A DNA stretch of 64,000 bases, from assembly GCA_040954595.2 (NCBI GenBank), contig CM082583.2, forward strand, positions 5,022,001-5,086,000. Direction: 5' to 3'. The notes under the pieces are model-generated. The model ran no database searches and was not told the DNA's origin. It was given only the letters and a program-made list of their open reading frames with translations. The DNA is from Balanoglossus misakiensis (Eukaryota > Hemichordata). This document shows, piece after piece, positions 12,663 through 26,880 of the stretch; positions within the stretch are counted from its first letter, which is position 1, and the number at the start of each line of letters is the position of its first letter. Position numbers and translations under genes: made by a program.

Positions 12663-15600
12663 AGCGTCAATCTTAAAATCAAAGACACATTTCATCTCTT
12701 ATTTTAGTAAATTGAATTTTTATCAAATGATTAAACATGAATTTCCAAATAGTGAGTTCCTGTCACTAGTGTCAGTTTGAGGAATACCACAGTCACATAT
12801 GACAAATCCAGAATTTTGAGTTTTTCGGAATAATACCGTCAGTCATTGTCCAGGATAAAACCACCGAAGTCTGGAGTGTGTCAAAAGGCGGCTCTATCAA
12901 AACAATTTGATGTGAGATATATTGATATCTGTAGGGTTAAATGTTTTAATCCTGGTGCTGTTGTTTGATGGACGAGCCATGAAATGTCACCCACAGAGTG
13001 CAATAATTCACCCATCCCCCCATCTTAATCAGTTTTGTATCCATAAAGTTATTGTTTCCCTTTCACTGATTCTGGGTTAAATCCTCTCGCAGGGGGAGCT
13101 GCAGTAAAAAAAAAAATCGGCCTCCAGTCCGACTTCTCTCGTTGACACGTCGTAAATCTCCACCACCAACACCAGAACCACCGAGAAGTATAACAGAAAG
13201 GAAAAAAAAACAACCATCCTGCGACAGAGCTCGAACGGTAAAACCATACTCGAGCAATTAAAAAAATATGGCGATAATTCATCTCCGCCGTTACAAATGA
13301 TTCCTCGGCGAAACCCATTTCCGTTTTTTCCGTAATCGCGGCAAAAGAAGGTGCCACACACAGCCGGGGTATTAATTTGTGGTCTTTTCCACGGAAACTA
13401 ATATCGCCCACTCGTTTGTCATCTCTTTGTTCCCCCCGTGACACAAGTCGTGATTTTTTGCCGTGATTATCACAATTTACTGTTGGGGCTAATAACGGCT
13501 GAGGTTATATTGGTATACGCGACCCCAGTCTTTTCGGGTGTGTAAATTATATTTTTTTTTATGATGACCATTGTCTTGAATGCTGTAAATGTCGTCCGTG
13601 GAGCATTCTGATGAGAGAACTTTTCATGAAGTTATGACAAGCAGTCACGACCTGACCCGTAAAATCATTTTATTCACAAAATGTGAGAATCACTCGGTGT
13701 AATTTCATCATTTGCCGCAGAGAGCTCATAAAAACCGGTGTGAGTATTAGTCCTATTCATGATCTTTCAGTCGTAACTTTCTCATCACAAAACATTTTTT
13801 TATGATGTACTGTGTGTAAAGGTGTGTGTGTTTTCAAAATCCTGATGGAATATTAATGCCATGGAGACATATGATAGTGCGTTGCAAAGTCGTAGTGCCC
13901 CGTATCAAAATCAAAGGCGAAATTTTCCCATCTCGTCATTTCATGTATGCTGTGACAACTGGCTTTGAACTGTCCGTGGAGATAAGCTGGAAACGTCAAG
14001 CTCTCCATCCTATCCCCCCCCCCCCCCCATATTCATAACTTTCACTGTTCTCACTCAGCTGTGCCACGGAGCTCGCGTCAATAGCCTTGTCACTTGGATG
14101 TGACGCATATGAAACCCTGAATTCATATACCTACATGTATATGTCCCTCACCTATCACTGCAGCAGCTTTGCTAGTTTAGAAAAAAGAATTAAATCACGT
14201 GTGACTGTCAACAGTCTAGTTTTCATACAGTTGAAATGTAAACCATTTGGATCAAAACTTGCAAAGTGAAAAAGTACGGTAACTTTCATGGTGTAATAAA
14301 AAAACTCATCATCTTTAAGTAATAATCCGGCCATTTGCGTTCTTGCGACACAGTTTTCTGTTACCTGTCACCCTTACAGATCTCAACACTTTTTTTTTCC
14401 TTGATACGGTAAATGTGTGGGTATTTTGTCCCGAAAAAACAACAACAGTCGATCGTGCCAATGTGCATTTGTGAAAGGGGACAAGCTGCACAATGCACAA
14501 AATATGTTGAAAGCAGACATGTGTTTTTTTTGTCACATGCGTCTTTGTATTCGACACAAAGGGGCAGGCCTCATATGTGCCTTTCAACTTTTGTGCGTTT
14601 TGGTGTAACGGGTTGTGATATAAACGTCCCATTCTCTTAGAGAGAGAGTGAATGTCATCCTGTGTGAGTACGAGAAATTTTAAACTGTATACAGAAAGTC
14701 TAGTCTGGTGACTGATTATTATACTCAGGATTTTTATCTCCTGATGTATTGGCGAAATATGTTAGTATCCTCCATCAACATTAATCATGGTCGCATTTGA
14801 TAGATCATCTTTTCAATTTCTTCACCTCACCCTGCCTCAATTTGATGCGAATCTGTCTTTGCCAGCGTCAAGGGGAGTGGCCACATAGTGTAAACTAGCG
14901 AGGAGGGATTCGTTTGGAGCCTGTGATCAGAATCTGTGAATGGAGTCTACCTAAAAGTGGGCAGGGAAGGATTTTCAACGGGAAAGGGGGGGGGGGGTAT
15001 TTCTGTGTGTTAAGGCCTGCTTTTTTTCACAAGGAAGGGGAAACTGGAGAGAATAGAGCTGGCGTTTATTTCAGGAAAAACACAATACAGGAAGCTTTCC
15101 AGAAGTTAGAAATGGGCCCTTGAATTCATCGTTTTGTATCAGGTCAAATGAATATCCTTTTTTCATTTTCCTGTAACATTATAAACCTATAAGCTTTGCT
15201 GATATGTTTGTATTTGCTGTGTTAATAGCTGAGTGAAAATTGAAAGTAGTGTGTTCCTTATTGATGCCTTAATAGCTCTGATATCTGCTTCAAAGGGTTA
15301 GAGTTAGAGTATTAGACCGGATGTTAATACTGTACCATTTTAGAAAACTATATCATCCTTTTAAAAAAGTGTTTTCTTTTCCCCATTCATTTCTTTTGTC
15401 GGCAGTAAGTTCTGATTTATTCTGATTGTTCTTTAAAAATTAATCACTGTTGAAATTAGACTCTTAGTTCAGGAGAATAATTTGAACACTACAGTCCATC
15501 CGAAATGAGACGTGTTTTGTTATCAGCCAGCAAAACACATTCCTATCCTTTGCAATATAGTGCGTTCAGCAGTATCACTCCGTTCACCATTGCATGCTGG

Positions 15601-18600
15601 GTAGTAACGTCAGAACCCGTCCACTCGGTGGCGGGGAGCTTGAATTGGGCAATTGGCATGTGACGTGACATTCACAACACCACGCGTTTAAAGAAATGAG
15701 CGATAGACCCCCTTTGTAATAATTGTCACACTGGAACTGATGAGTAGAACATGCACAAACGACAAGAAGCACCCGGCGAGCGCACACTCACGCGGTAAAA
15801 AAAATGACAAACTTTTTATGAATTGTTCGGCGACAATATGGCTGCAATCTGGAACAGACGCCGCATGATCGATTGAGGTTTGCTATGATTCTGCAAATCC
15901 CAGGGAACCCCCCACGCTACAGTGCTCATTAGTTCTGTGGTTTGTAGTTTTTTTTTTTTTTATGGTGGACGTTATTTGTCAGAGTGTGTTGTTAGTTTTT
16001 ATATATATCACACGTTTCGGTGTGCACATTGAATCTGCTGCCATCCCCTCATGCCGCCATCTGTCTCAATATTGTGAGTGAAGTCTAAATTTCCAGTGGC
16101 CACCAAAATGGATTTTCTTGTTTCTCCCCCCCCCCCTACACACACACACACTCACATGATGATAGGAACACCAGCAACCTTCTATCCACATATGCGGTGG
16201 AACTTTCCCCATCAGTTTCATAAAATTCGGAGCATTATCCGATGTTTCATCACGAGCCCACGCTTGCTTTTGCTTTCATGCATAATTCATCGTTTGGAAA
16301 TATGGGCAACAGTGGCCCCCGTTCTGTGATGCACTGTGAAACATTAATCAGCTCTGGGATTTCTTTTATTATTTTCCTTTGCTCTGGGTGTATTTTGTAG
16401 GATGAACAATTTCCTGATGTTGTCAGTGAAACAATGAGTTATCCTATAATTCCTGATTCTCGCTGTTATATATCTTGATCATCAGTGAGGAAAAAAGCAA
16501 AATCCAAACGAATTAAAAAAATGGATTTACTCTGAATTTTACAGTTCAAAATGATTTTAGATCTCTTTATTATTATTTTTTTTGTTTTTACAAATTTCAC
16601 TGGTTTCTTACTGGCTTCCTGCTATTCAAAAATCATTTTTTTTTATTCCAGACTTCAAACAAGTGAATTTGCATTAGGCAAATAAAAATATATATTAATA
16701 AGTATGAGACAATTCTTGCCAGATCAGAAAAGTCCAGTGTTATTAAAACCCAGCGAACATTTAAAAACGGAATGCCTGAGAGCCTACCTGACAAGTAAAA
16801 GTATTTTGTGGTGGTGCCAGAGTTTGAAAAGTAGAGTATAAAACAGAGGAGAGTGGATTTGAAATATCCATATTCTTGCAATAAGACATTTCAACAACAA
16901 GGAATTGTTTGGTCTTCTTTTTTAATTGATAATACCACTGTGCTGGCTCTTAAACTGTCATCAAAGCGACCAGAAAGTTTAATAACATCTTTTATTATCT
17001 GATCATCTCTGAGTTTGAACCTCCCAATCAGCGATGGACTCTGAGGATCGATCGACATTTTTATGCGCCCACGGTGCATTTATGAAACAAAAAAAAAGAA
17101 AAGATGTGAATCTTGCGGATTCATGACGAGCAAATTGTGTTGCGTGGCATCGAGAGAAACAAGGGATTCAGTTTGTGTGACCCGTGATATTAATAAACGA
17201 GTATAAGCTGTGGCGCGCTGTCTGTCAAAGGTATATAGACACACGCAGCAAGGGTGAGTGAACTGCAACCCCTGGAAGACAATAGGCATGGCCAGGTTTC
17301 CCATCAATTTGGCGAATGTTTATTTGAACGGTTGTCAGATGAGTGGGCCTTTTCAGCGGATGCGCGATCTGGCAACATTTTGCAAGACAATAGAAAATGT
17401 ATACAGACCTGTGGGTGACGGGGGTCGACAGCTTGGTTTCCGTTTGACACCTGAAGTGGAAGCATTTGCCCTCTGCGGTCTTCTCCCTGCCCTTTTCCCG
17501 TTGTCCTCTGCCGGCTGCTAACCTGCCACTTCCAGATGTCCCCCGCCACGCGGCCCCCTCCTCCATTTCCGTATGTTGTTGTTGAGGACTCTTGGAAACA
17601 CTTCGTTCAGGTACTCTCGAATCATTGAATTAAAACCCTTTCACCACCATGGTTTGGTCCAAATCCATTGTTTTCTACGGCAAACCTGGACTTCTAAGAG
17701 GGAACTGGGGGTGAAAGGGTTAAATAAAACTAGAATTCTGACAGATCATAAGTACTCTTAGCTTACACACACACACATGTACGTCCTCATATGTTGCGTA
17801 TGGCAGTGGATAGCCAGCAATCACAACCGGCTTCGATGAGCTATCTGAATGTACTGCCAGCTTGATGATCCATATCTGAATATTTCAGTTGAAAATCAGG
17901 GAAATTGATTCCCAACATGTAACCAACAGTCATCCGTACCATACATGTATATCTGTGTCAGGTACGCTGACAAATTCTCATTGCCTGTTGGTATAGGGCG
18001 AGTTGATACATGTATGCTGTGATGAAGAGGAATATTGATCTCAAAATGCAGAGAGCATTTCCAACTTAGATCAGCAAGATTTCCAAAGAAATGTGTTTGC
18101 AGAGATGATAATTACTGTTAAGATTTTGATGCTTTATTCTGGTATTTAGAGAAAAAGTATAAAACTCTCCCATTTTTTACAGTTATGAAAATCAAATCTT
18201 TAATAGTATAATGCCAACAGCAGGCGAATATAGGTTAACCATAAAATGACACCTACAGGTAATTTTTAGCTGCCTCTTATTGCTGTAGTGACTGCCTGTG
18301 TGGTTTGAAAGCATTCAGAACTGTTCCATAAATAATGTCGACTGAAATAAGCCTGTTTTATAGGCAGTCAAACATCCAAAGTGAATATATTTTTTTGTTT
18401 GTTTGCATATAATGGCACTAGTAGAGCAAAGCTGTGAGACAGGAGGATGCTGGGCTACAAAGGCCTGGGTATTCATAATGTCAATGTGCGATCATTGTGG
18501 TCGAATGTTCTATTATGGCACAGCGTTCTGGTGTAATAGTGTCGCGCCTGTTTAAGTCCCACTGCCGAGATTAGTGGGAGGAACGCAAAGCCTAACCTGC

Positions 18601-20899
18601 TGTGACATGAGTATCAGGGGTTGGATAATAGAGAATTGAATACCAAAATCCCACACTTCACTGTATAGTGAGCTGGCCGCAACATGTCGTTTGCACTTTT
18701 TATTTGTAATGAAACCAGAAAGCTTTCTGCTGAATTGTGGTAGTTCCTGTGGGTTTTTTCTTGCTGGGGGGGGGGGGGGGGGGGGGGGGGGAAACCACAC
18801 TCGCTTCCCCCCCCCCCCCCCCTCCGAGAATCCCGGAATTCCTCTCTTTCTGCTTCCTCCCAGTGACTCCGTGTTTATCCAGGTTTGTGAAGCGAAGGCC
18901 ATTCGGGAAAAATCAAAGAGCTTGCGGAGAATGCATTATTTTCTGCACTACAGTTCAGGAAAGCGTACGTACTGAAAATTGCATATCCGTGTATACAAGA
19001 CCCGTGAGTCAGGGAGATGTTTGACTTCCGGAGTGGATGCCAAAAGATGCTTTGAGAAGGCCAAACAAAGCATAATTGTCATCCCCCCCTGAAAGCATAA
19101 TCATATTTTTCCACTCGCTTTGGATATAAAAAAAACCCTGCTGAAATTGTGGCATAATTATCACTTCATATTGATGATGTCAGTCTAATATAGGGTAGGG
19201 CATCGCCGCAAAACATCTAAATTGAGCCATCAATTGCCTCAAATTCTCGTGGAAAACATCTCTCCATCAAGCGAAAAAAGTTCAACTCCACAGGAAGCTA
19301 TTACCAAGACATGATCCTGTATTTAGGGCAATTGGCCTTTTTCATGAAAGCTCTCGAAAATAGACCATGTAAAGCGCAGGATGGGTGAGAGAGTTGAGAA
19401 TTCCCAATCAAGTTGCTCTTCGATGCAAGCATCCATGAAATTGCAAGACTTGTAACTGCATTTTCCCAGCACGACCCCCCCCCTCCTCTCTCTTTCTCTC
19501 TGCCGTGACTGTTTTAGTCCAGTTTAATGGCCACGAACAGGAAAGCACGCAAATTTTGATAAAAGCTGACGTTGGCAATGGCATCTCTCTGATTCAATCC
19601 ATCCAACCGTTCACGTGGGAACTAATCAACCCATACATGTACAGCTCCGGATGCGCGCCGGTGGGACCCAAATCCCCGCCGCTGAAGTCGTCAGAGACGG
19701 TTTACGTTTACCGTGCTGTATTTTAGGAATTAAGACATCGCCCTCAATCAGAGTCGGTGGCGCATCTTGCTTAAAGTCTCCGGAAACCGTCTTTCATGTT
19801 TCTTTCATTTAATGCTAAGTATTGGATGTGAGTCAGACATCTACATTTGCAATTCCCAAGACGTTGCCATATCACTGGCGTGTTTCTTTTACCTTGTATA
19901 CTGCCCTCTCTCTTGCCGAGCATTTAAGGAATCTAATTGTATGCACGCAAACTTAAAATTTTGACTGGAAGAATTCGTGAATGGTTAATAATAGGGATAT
20001 AGACATCAGAAAGTCTTACTGCCTAATGGGCTTTAAATCGGCTGGTACGGTTGATGGGAGAATCATTGGAGAATATGAGTGCCTGTCTAATGGTTAAACT
20101 TTTAAAGGCCCAGTTCCTCTCCCTCTACCCTCCCCCCCCCCCCCAATGTAAGTGTCTCTTATAACTTTGGCAGACCACTCTCTGGCTGCCACTGTATTGT
20201 ACATTCACTGCAGGAATTCACTTTAATCAGACAATACGATGGAGTTCTGTGTGCGATAAACTGTGCAATCAGTAATACATGCTGGACTGATATGAGTGTT
20301 TTAGCACCAGTGAGTGCGAAAAATCTAAAATCATTTTCAAAAAGGGGATGTACATCCACCTTTTGGGTTTCAAACAGGAGTTAGTCAAAACCACGTCTTA
20401 ATTCCCCCAGCTTCTGAATCTGTCAATAAATATTCTGACGTACTGATGTAAAAAAAATTCTCATGTGCGCAATATCCATCATTTTACAGTAATTGCTTTG
20501 ATATTCAGATATCGGACGTGACTCAGAAATTAACACCCTGCCAGTCGCCATGGTTTTATCGTTCACAGCGCTGTAATAAAATTTCAGAGGGTAGAGTAAA
20601 AATTTCCAGTTTGCTTAGGGGAGATTTGATCGGCTGGCGTACATGCATGTATGTACATTGTACCTTCAACAGGCGTTGGCCATCAATCATCGCGCGCGTC
20701 CGTCTGACGGGAGATCTCTCTCTCCAACCGCTTATGAAAAGCAGAGAGAAGTCAAGATTTTATGAACCGCCCGATATTAAACTCAAATCACATTTCTGCC
20801 ACTTAGGGGCAAAACAAGGCACGGTGTGTCACCCGGCCATCAACATCATCCTCAATACTTTAATAACAATACACATCTCCAGTGGAAATTAGTCGCTTC
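12663..20899. other. Gene-free stretch
   Basis: No supported exon. Simple-sequence content includes poly-C at 14014-14028 and 20132-20144, short CA runs near 16139 and 17764, poly-T runs, and the poly-G/poly-C pair at 18766-18822. Several open frames of 60-116 codons exist on both strands, but none has a recognisable domain. Confidence 0.5.
18766..18822. repeat. Facing poly-G and poly-C tracts
   Basis: A run of 26 G (18766-18791) is separated by about 15 bases from a run of 16 C (18807-18822). The two are complementary, so they could form a very stable hairpin. The G run alone could form a quadruplex. The exact lengths may be affected by sequencing or assembly. Confidence 0.9.
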
Positions 20900-22640
20900 T
20901 AGGCGCCCATCAAACGGAGGCAAAGGTCTCGCTTTTATGGCACTGACAAAATGATATTTTTATTAAATACACTGCAGCTTAATAAATTCGCCGTTTACTG
21001 CGTGGCTTTTTTATGTCGAGCCCCCGCGAACGTTACACGGCTGCAATGACATGAAAAATTACAGATTGAAATTGTTGATGTTCAACTCGGGGTCCCCTAA
21101 TGAGGATAGGTCACCGTTCTTATTGTGATCTTTTTAGGCTGTATTACTTGAAGATTGTTATGAATAGCCGTTTTTAAACCGCGCGACCCGCGCTGCAACT
21201 TTCCCCGTGTGTATTCACATATAGCCTCTCCCCGTCTTTTTTTTTTCCGGTTTGCATTTCCTGACACGGACAAATTGATAGTGATTTGGGTTGACGCCGT
21301 TTTACAGTGAGTTTGGTCGTCAAACAGTGGCTTCGCTGCCCCGGCAGATTAAGCTGTTAAACACACTTCTTCGCGGAGATCGAAGTATAGCAGCTCGCCA
21401 ACTGCATTACGGGGAAGATTAAAGTTTAATGAAAAATGAGCAGCGCGGGGCTGTTTGCCTGCATGACGACTATATGCTGATGCGTTTTTCTCTCCCTGGC
21501 AATGAATGGGGCTTTTGATTTGTTCGCGCCTGTCAGTCAGTTATCGCACGAAAACAGAACCATATACAGACAAATGGTGTGAAGTCAGTTGTTGGACATG
21601 AATTGATGTTAAAGGAAAGGTAGAGAAATTATAAGTCATCCATTTAATATCGACATTGCATTTGGATTTCAGTAGAACACAGACAAGCGGTCTCACCTAT
21701 ACGTGTGCTTATGCAAGAATGATTCAAATCTCCTCGATTACACGGATGCGTCTGTTTGTTTTTTTCAAAGGCGTTTGGTGAATCACTTCAAAGGTGACTT
21801 GGCGTGTTGACTTTTATTCCAAGTGTACAAATCAATCGCACACCATTTTGATAACCTTGTTAATTGCCAACCACAATGGGAGCCACACAAGCCTTTATTT
21901 GCGGGGAGAAAATTAACCATTGAGGTTTCAATTTGTCAATCGAAAAACCTTCTGACCGCATCTTTTCTTCCATCTGTGCCTCTTCTTTTTGTGCGCGCTC
22001 AACTGCGATGCTTGACTCGGCCCACCTTTGTTAATGCGACCTAAACCTTGGAATTAAAAATGAATATCTTTAAATATTAGTTTGTTCAACCACAAAAGCG
22101 GAGATCAGAAAGACGCTGAATACGGCAATTTTCTCGCATGTCAATTAGGTTCCTGTGGGCTCGTTGAAATTGCCCGGCAAAATGACATGACATTAACAAT
22201 ATCATATGTGCTGAGGGGCGCAGCATACTAATTCATGCCGGCAAATTGGAGGCAATTTCTCGGTGGCATCCCGTCATACAACCGGCCACAATGGCTAATT
22301 TTGACACATTGTTCCCCTCCGTTCAATCACACGGGCTCGTTGAATGGGCCAGGTCCCGAAACGGGACCGGCGCGGTCGTGCCACGGTTCAATTTACGCAC
22401 CGTTTAGCGAGATATTACCGTCCATAAAGATCACGGGGTTGAATCCGAGCAATCAGGCTTATATAGCAACTCATACAATTTCAGCAGACATTTTTTTTTC
22501 CATCTCGATTGCCGGCGATTCAACGGAGAAAAAAATTTCACTCCGATAAAAACCTTCCCGAGTTTGATGCATCGCAGCAGCTAGTGCCTGGCGCATATAC
22601 CTGTCCCGTCCAATTTTCCGTGCCTCAATCCCGAAGTCTG
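20900..22640. promoter_or_regulatory. Candidate non-coding regulatory block with Sox-type motifs
   Basis: Non-repetitive, mixed-composition sequence with several Sox-type HMG motifs: ATTGTTATGAAT at 21154-21165, ACAATGG at 21873-21879, AACAAT at 22195-22200, ACAATGG at 22288-22294 and CATTGTT at 22307-22313. The last two are only 12 bp apart in opposite orientation. The 21154 site resembles a Sox-POU composite with an imperfect POU half. No reading frame is convincing. The regulatory role is inference. Confidence 0.25.
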
Positions 22641-25600
22641 ATTATACCGCTGTTGATCTGACAACGTCCAATTATGCACTGTCCCTCAGTTTAATAGTTA
22701 AATACAACTGCTGACACAATATGCCTGTCGACGCAATTGAAAAATTCGAGTGTGCCAAACATGGAAAAATAGCTGCCATCCGGACCAGCAGGCCTAAACT
22801 ATAGCAGCAGATGTAATCCAAAATAATATACATGTACCACTCGCATAAAAAAGATTCCCACTGACAACTCCTGTCCAATAAACCAGCTTTTGCTGTCTCG
22901 CAGTCTCTTTGACGAAATTGCTCGCATTTTTCAATCAAATTATGAAAGTTTTCTCCGCATTGTATATGCATGAAACAAATTCAAAATTCTTCAGAAAAAA
23001 GCGGCCAATATCACACAAGGGAAATTAATTTTTTTTTTTTGATTCCCAACATTTGTGATGGGACACATTTAAATAGATGTTAAGTCCTGTCTCAGATGAC
23101 TTTAATTCATCGCTACATGTCCAAGCTGATAATCTCATTATTTCAAAATTCAAGAAATTAGCTATAACTGACGGCACTGATCAATCGCAGTTACGTGTGT
23201 TCTCTCACTCTCCTTCTGAAGTTATTCACATCCCAACCTAAAATCCCACCTAGTATCGACCTGACAACCTGCTTTAGGTTGTAAAAATTGTTGAGAATTA
23301 AAATTATTATCTTTGGGGTGACTTGGAAGCTGGTGTGCAATATGGACTTAGTGAACATTTGGGGGTAAATGGTCATTTAAAACATCAAAGATATTTGTAA
23401 ATTGTGAATCAAAGTGGTCAAAAATGAATTTGTCATAAAAGACACCATCTGATTTCATGAACAGAATTACTTAAGTTTCACCAGTATGACCTAATCTTAT
23501 ACAGTGTGTCTTCTCCGCCTACATCCAAAAATGCTGAAAAATTATCATACCAAATCTTGACATTTCTGAACTGAGTGCAAAAGCGCTTCCCGGCCGGTAC
23601 AGTACCGCGAAGGCTTCTGGCCAACTTTGATATTTAACAGAGGGAAGTATCGCCTGCAAATATGTTTTTCAACACAAGAACTGATCCAGATAAGCTCTAA
23701 CCCATGCCAACGCTTGTATGTGTTTTAATGCAGCCAAGTGATTTTGTTGTTTGCATGTACTTGGGCCCAGTTCCACAGTACAGTCTATCACTACCACAGA
23801 TAACATGAGATGTTGGGTTTTCTCCAACAATGTGTACAACACAAGACCTTGTAGATAAAATGTTCACACCAAAAACTGTCGCAGATGCTCAGCTGGTCTT
23901 GCTGATTGATCTGTGAAAACTTTTCTTTAAAAATTCATTAACGCACGCAACTTATCAGTGTTAATTAACATTGATGATATATTATTAAGTCAGTTTTCAT
24001 AACTGTCAGCTAAAGAAATTGACATTATAAATAAACAAATATGACGATAGTTTTCATAACTGTCACATCCTATGATGAAACAACACATGTGCCATATCTT
24101 GTTTCCTTTTTAAGGACACTAATTAGCGAGTACAGTCAAATTTGTTAATGAGTCGATCTGCCAGAAGTGACGTGAATTATCAGTGATTGTATGCGAAATC
24201 TCCGAACACTGGCTGAGGTGGAACATTCAATTCTGTTGAAATGAGTTGGCATGCAGTACATGTTAAGATTCATGGCCAGTGGTATTTTCAAATTGACAGT
24301 TCACATTATTTTTTTCTGGGTATAGTCTGCTTATCACCTGTAGTATAGACATCATTTTTTAGAAGCTTCTCATTTTTTTGTTCAAGCTTATCATAACTAA
24401 AACAGCTGCCACGAACGACACTGCCACTCGTCATTGGAATCATTGTGGTGTGTGTAGTATACATAGATAAACTGTCTTTGAAAAACAACATATAAAATGA
24501 CACAGTTTTTGTAACTGAGACACATAACCAGAACCTGTTTTTTGTCAGGTGACATTTTTTTCTTCAAACGTGAATATCACAGATACTCTGGTATGAAATC
24601 AAAATATGATGGGTTTAAGGATGTGTTATCCATGGTTTTGAGTGTGTGCCATTATTGATCTCTGTTTCACCAGTGCATTAAATATAACAGGGTACGGTAA
24701 CGCTCATTTCAGCCAAGTTTTTCTTGTTAAAGTAGCATTTAACTCTAAACTCTGCCTCTTAGCCCGCTTTCATCTCCAAATTTGTCTTTGGATTGCGATT
24801 TGTAAATTGTTCCTCAATCTCCTTCACTGATAAGGGATTGTGACAATTACGTGCCACTTTTCTCGGTCTTTCCTTTCCTCGCTCGGCTCTCACAAGGAGA
24901 AAAGAAAAAAAAAACGCAATCTCGGCCAATTTAGTATCGTTAGCATTCCAAGTGGCGGAGAGGCGGGATTCATATCCAAAATTTTATCTGGAGTGCTGTT
25001 GAACCCAGGGGTTAGGTCAGGTTTGTCTATTGAAGTCTACCGGCCTCATCAGAGTGTTCGGCGAGAGCAATTACAGCGATGGAGTTGCACCACCTGGATC
25101 CAGACGGCTCGGTCGCGTTTAGGGGACGTAGGTTCTAATCACTTTGAGAGAAGCCCGGGTTGATGGCCCTGGCTGCGGAAAGAGTCAATGCTGTTAGTTT
25201 GCCATTTAGCCCTTTGGAGTCCCAGAAGACCCTGTTCGTCAAGTGGTCTGTAACTATTAAAGTCGTTTTAAGGAAATCAGGAGTTGTTGGGATTGGTATT
25301 TTTTTGTTGTCTGTGTGCCTGTGCAGGGATTACTCTCTTCAAAGTAGTGGATTATTTGTTTTGTGGAGAGAACTTGCTGACGGGGAGATGTCAGTGGATA
25401 TAGACAGACGTCAGATTAGCCCTTGACCAGGTGTTGCAAGAGGGCACACAAACACGACCTTGTGTTCTCATAGTTATCTCATCCAGAACCTGTTATCAGC
25501 CGTGGTTGCTTGTTAACCAGTTTGTCGGCTTCATGTTTCTCTACTCCAGTTAAGAGAAGGAGGGAAAAAAACAAAGAATGACTCTCACCCCAGTCACCTG

Positions 25601-26681
25601 TCAATACAGATACAAGTTAACAGACTGAAATTTTTGAAAAATATCACAAATATTAAAAAGTGCGGTGTAAGCTAGATTTGACATTCCGCGCGTCGGTCGT
25701 ACGTTACCATGTGAACTGTCTGCTGGCACTAAATCGATTTGTCGGTCACGCGAGCAAATATTAGCCCATTGATGGGGCGAGGGACAATGTGTAATATTTC
25801 AGTCCCGAGTTAATATTAAGTCACCAGGACAGTCGCTCCCTGCTGTTAACTCTGAGATAAAACACCTTTGCCCGTGCCGAAGTTTTATCGCGCTAGGGTC
25901 AGGGGTCACTTCAATCTGCGCTGACACCCACAGACCCATCCTGTCCAGATAAGGTGTTGCATCTATACTTGTCTGAGAACGGCCATCTTTTTCCCCCTGC
26001 TCTGGTCGCCGGCAGCAACACAAAGCTCGCATGTAGTCAATGTGGTTGACCGCCTGTATGTCTTTAATAAACGAAAAACAAGTGATTGATGGGCCGATAT
26101 TAACTGATATCTCTCTGCTGGGAAATGCTGCCTCTTGTCCACATATGCTTTACAGATAAATCTGGGCACTTGTCTTTTTTGTTGTTGCAAGAAAGGTTGT
26201 TCCGAAGTTAATACACAGACGTAATTTGCACAGATAAGCACAAACATTAGTATTAAACTCACATAAGGACAGGGTTAAATAAGGCCTCTTGGAATGAAAG
26301 AGTGGCTTTTTTGTATGTCCGATTGTGGGTGGGCGTAACACTTTTAGATCAAAAATTTTCATCAAAATTTGATATCTGTTGTAGTTATCCTGTAATCTCA
26401 TGAGACACTGCTGTTTTTATGTATCACCATGAAAACACATTAGAGTGACTTTAGCCCATCGGCTTATTTCTTGTGGTGACTTCTGTAGCCATGTCATCCA
26501 GATGATAGTGATGATGATGATGTCATCCATAACATCACTGATTGATTCTTGTGCCATTTCTTACTGCATTTAGTTGGCATCCAGCAGGGATCATGCGCAT
26601 TTGTTTTGCAGAAACATTTTTTTTTTGAAGGCGTCAAAATCCATTAATACAAACTCTGCTTTCCTGCATGGTCTTTTTCAG
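22641..26681. other. Gene-free stretch before the first recognised RCC1 exon
   Basis: By the phase of the 26682 exon this is intron sequence, because that exon opens with the last two bases of a split codon. No upstream exon was recognised here. The end of the stretch supplies the acceptor, a T-rich tract with CAG at 26679-26681. Confidence 0.55.
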
Positions 26682-26846
26682 AAAATGGAACGGTCTACTC
26701 CTGGGGAAGTGGTGCTGACGGACAGTTGGGACACGGGAAGACAGTGAAATTCCTGTCGCAACCCAAGAGACTGCCGCGCGATGTCTTCGGCGGTGCCAGG
26801 GTTTCGCAGATTTCCTGCGCCGAGCAGTACAGCGCTGTTCTCACAG
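26682..26846 (+). CDS. RCC1-repeat protein, internal exon A (one propeller blade)
   Basis: This exon encodes one blade of an RCC1-type seven-bladed beta propeller, a fold used for protein binding and, in RCC1 itself, guanine nucleotide exchange on Ran. The 54 complete codons include NGTVYSWGSGADGQLGHG, the hallmark WG...GQLGHG blade signature, and end ISCAEQYSAVLT, the usual C-G/A-x-x-x-x-A-L end of a blade. A CAG acceptor after a T-rich tract precedes it, and a GTAAGC donor follows at 26847. It starts with two bases of a split codon and ends with one, so it is a symmetric 1-1 exon. The upstream exon is not seen, so the protein is 5' incomplete here. The next exon joins without a break to give AVLT-VDGQLYMWG. 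The blade identity is clear, but which RCC1 family member this is (RPGR, NEK8/9, SERGEF, HERC-like or another) cannot be settled. Confidence 0.88.
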
Positions 26847-26880
26847 GTAAGCTGGCCGGCATCTGAATCCAAGGGGGATA

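Noticed and set aside
11379-12780. Open frames of 80-178 codons with Tyr-Ile-His-Thr or Cys-Met-Tyr-Val periodicity on both strands
   Set aside because: They are translations of CATA microsatellites; a 4-bp repeat without stop codons is open in all frames.
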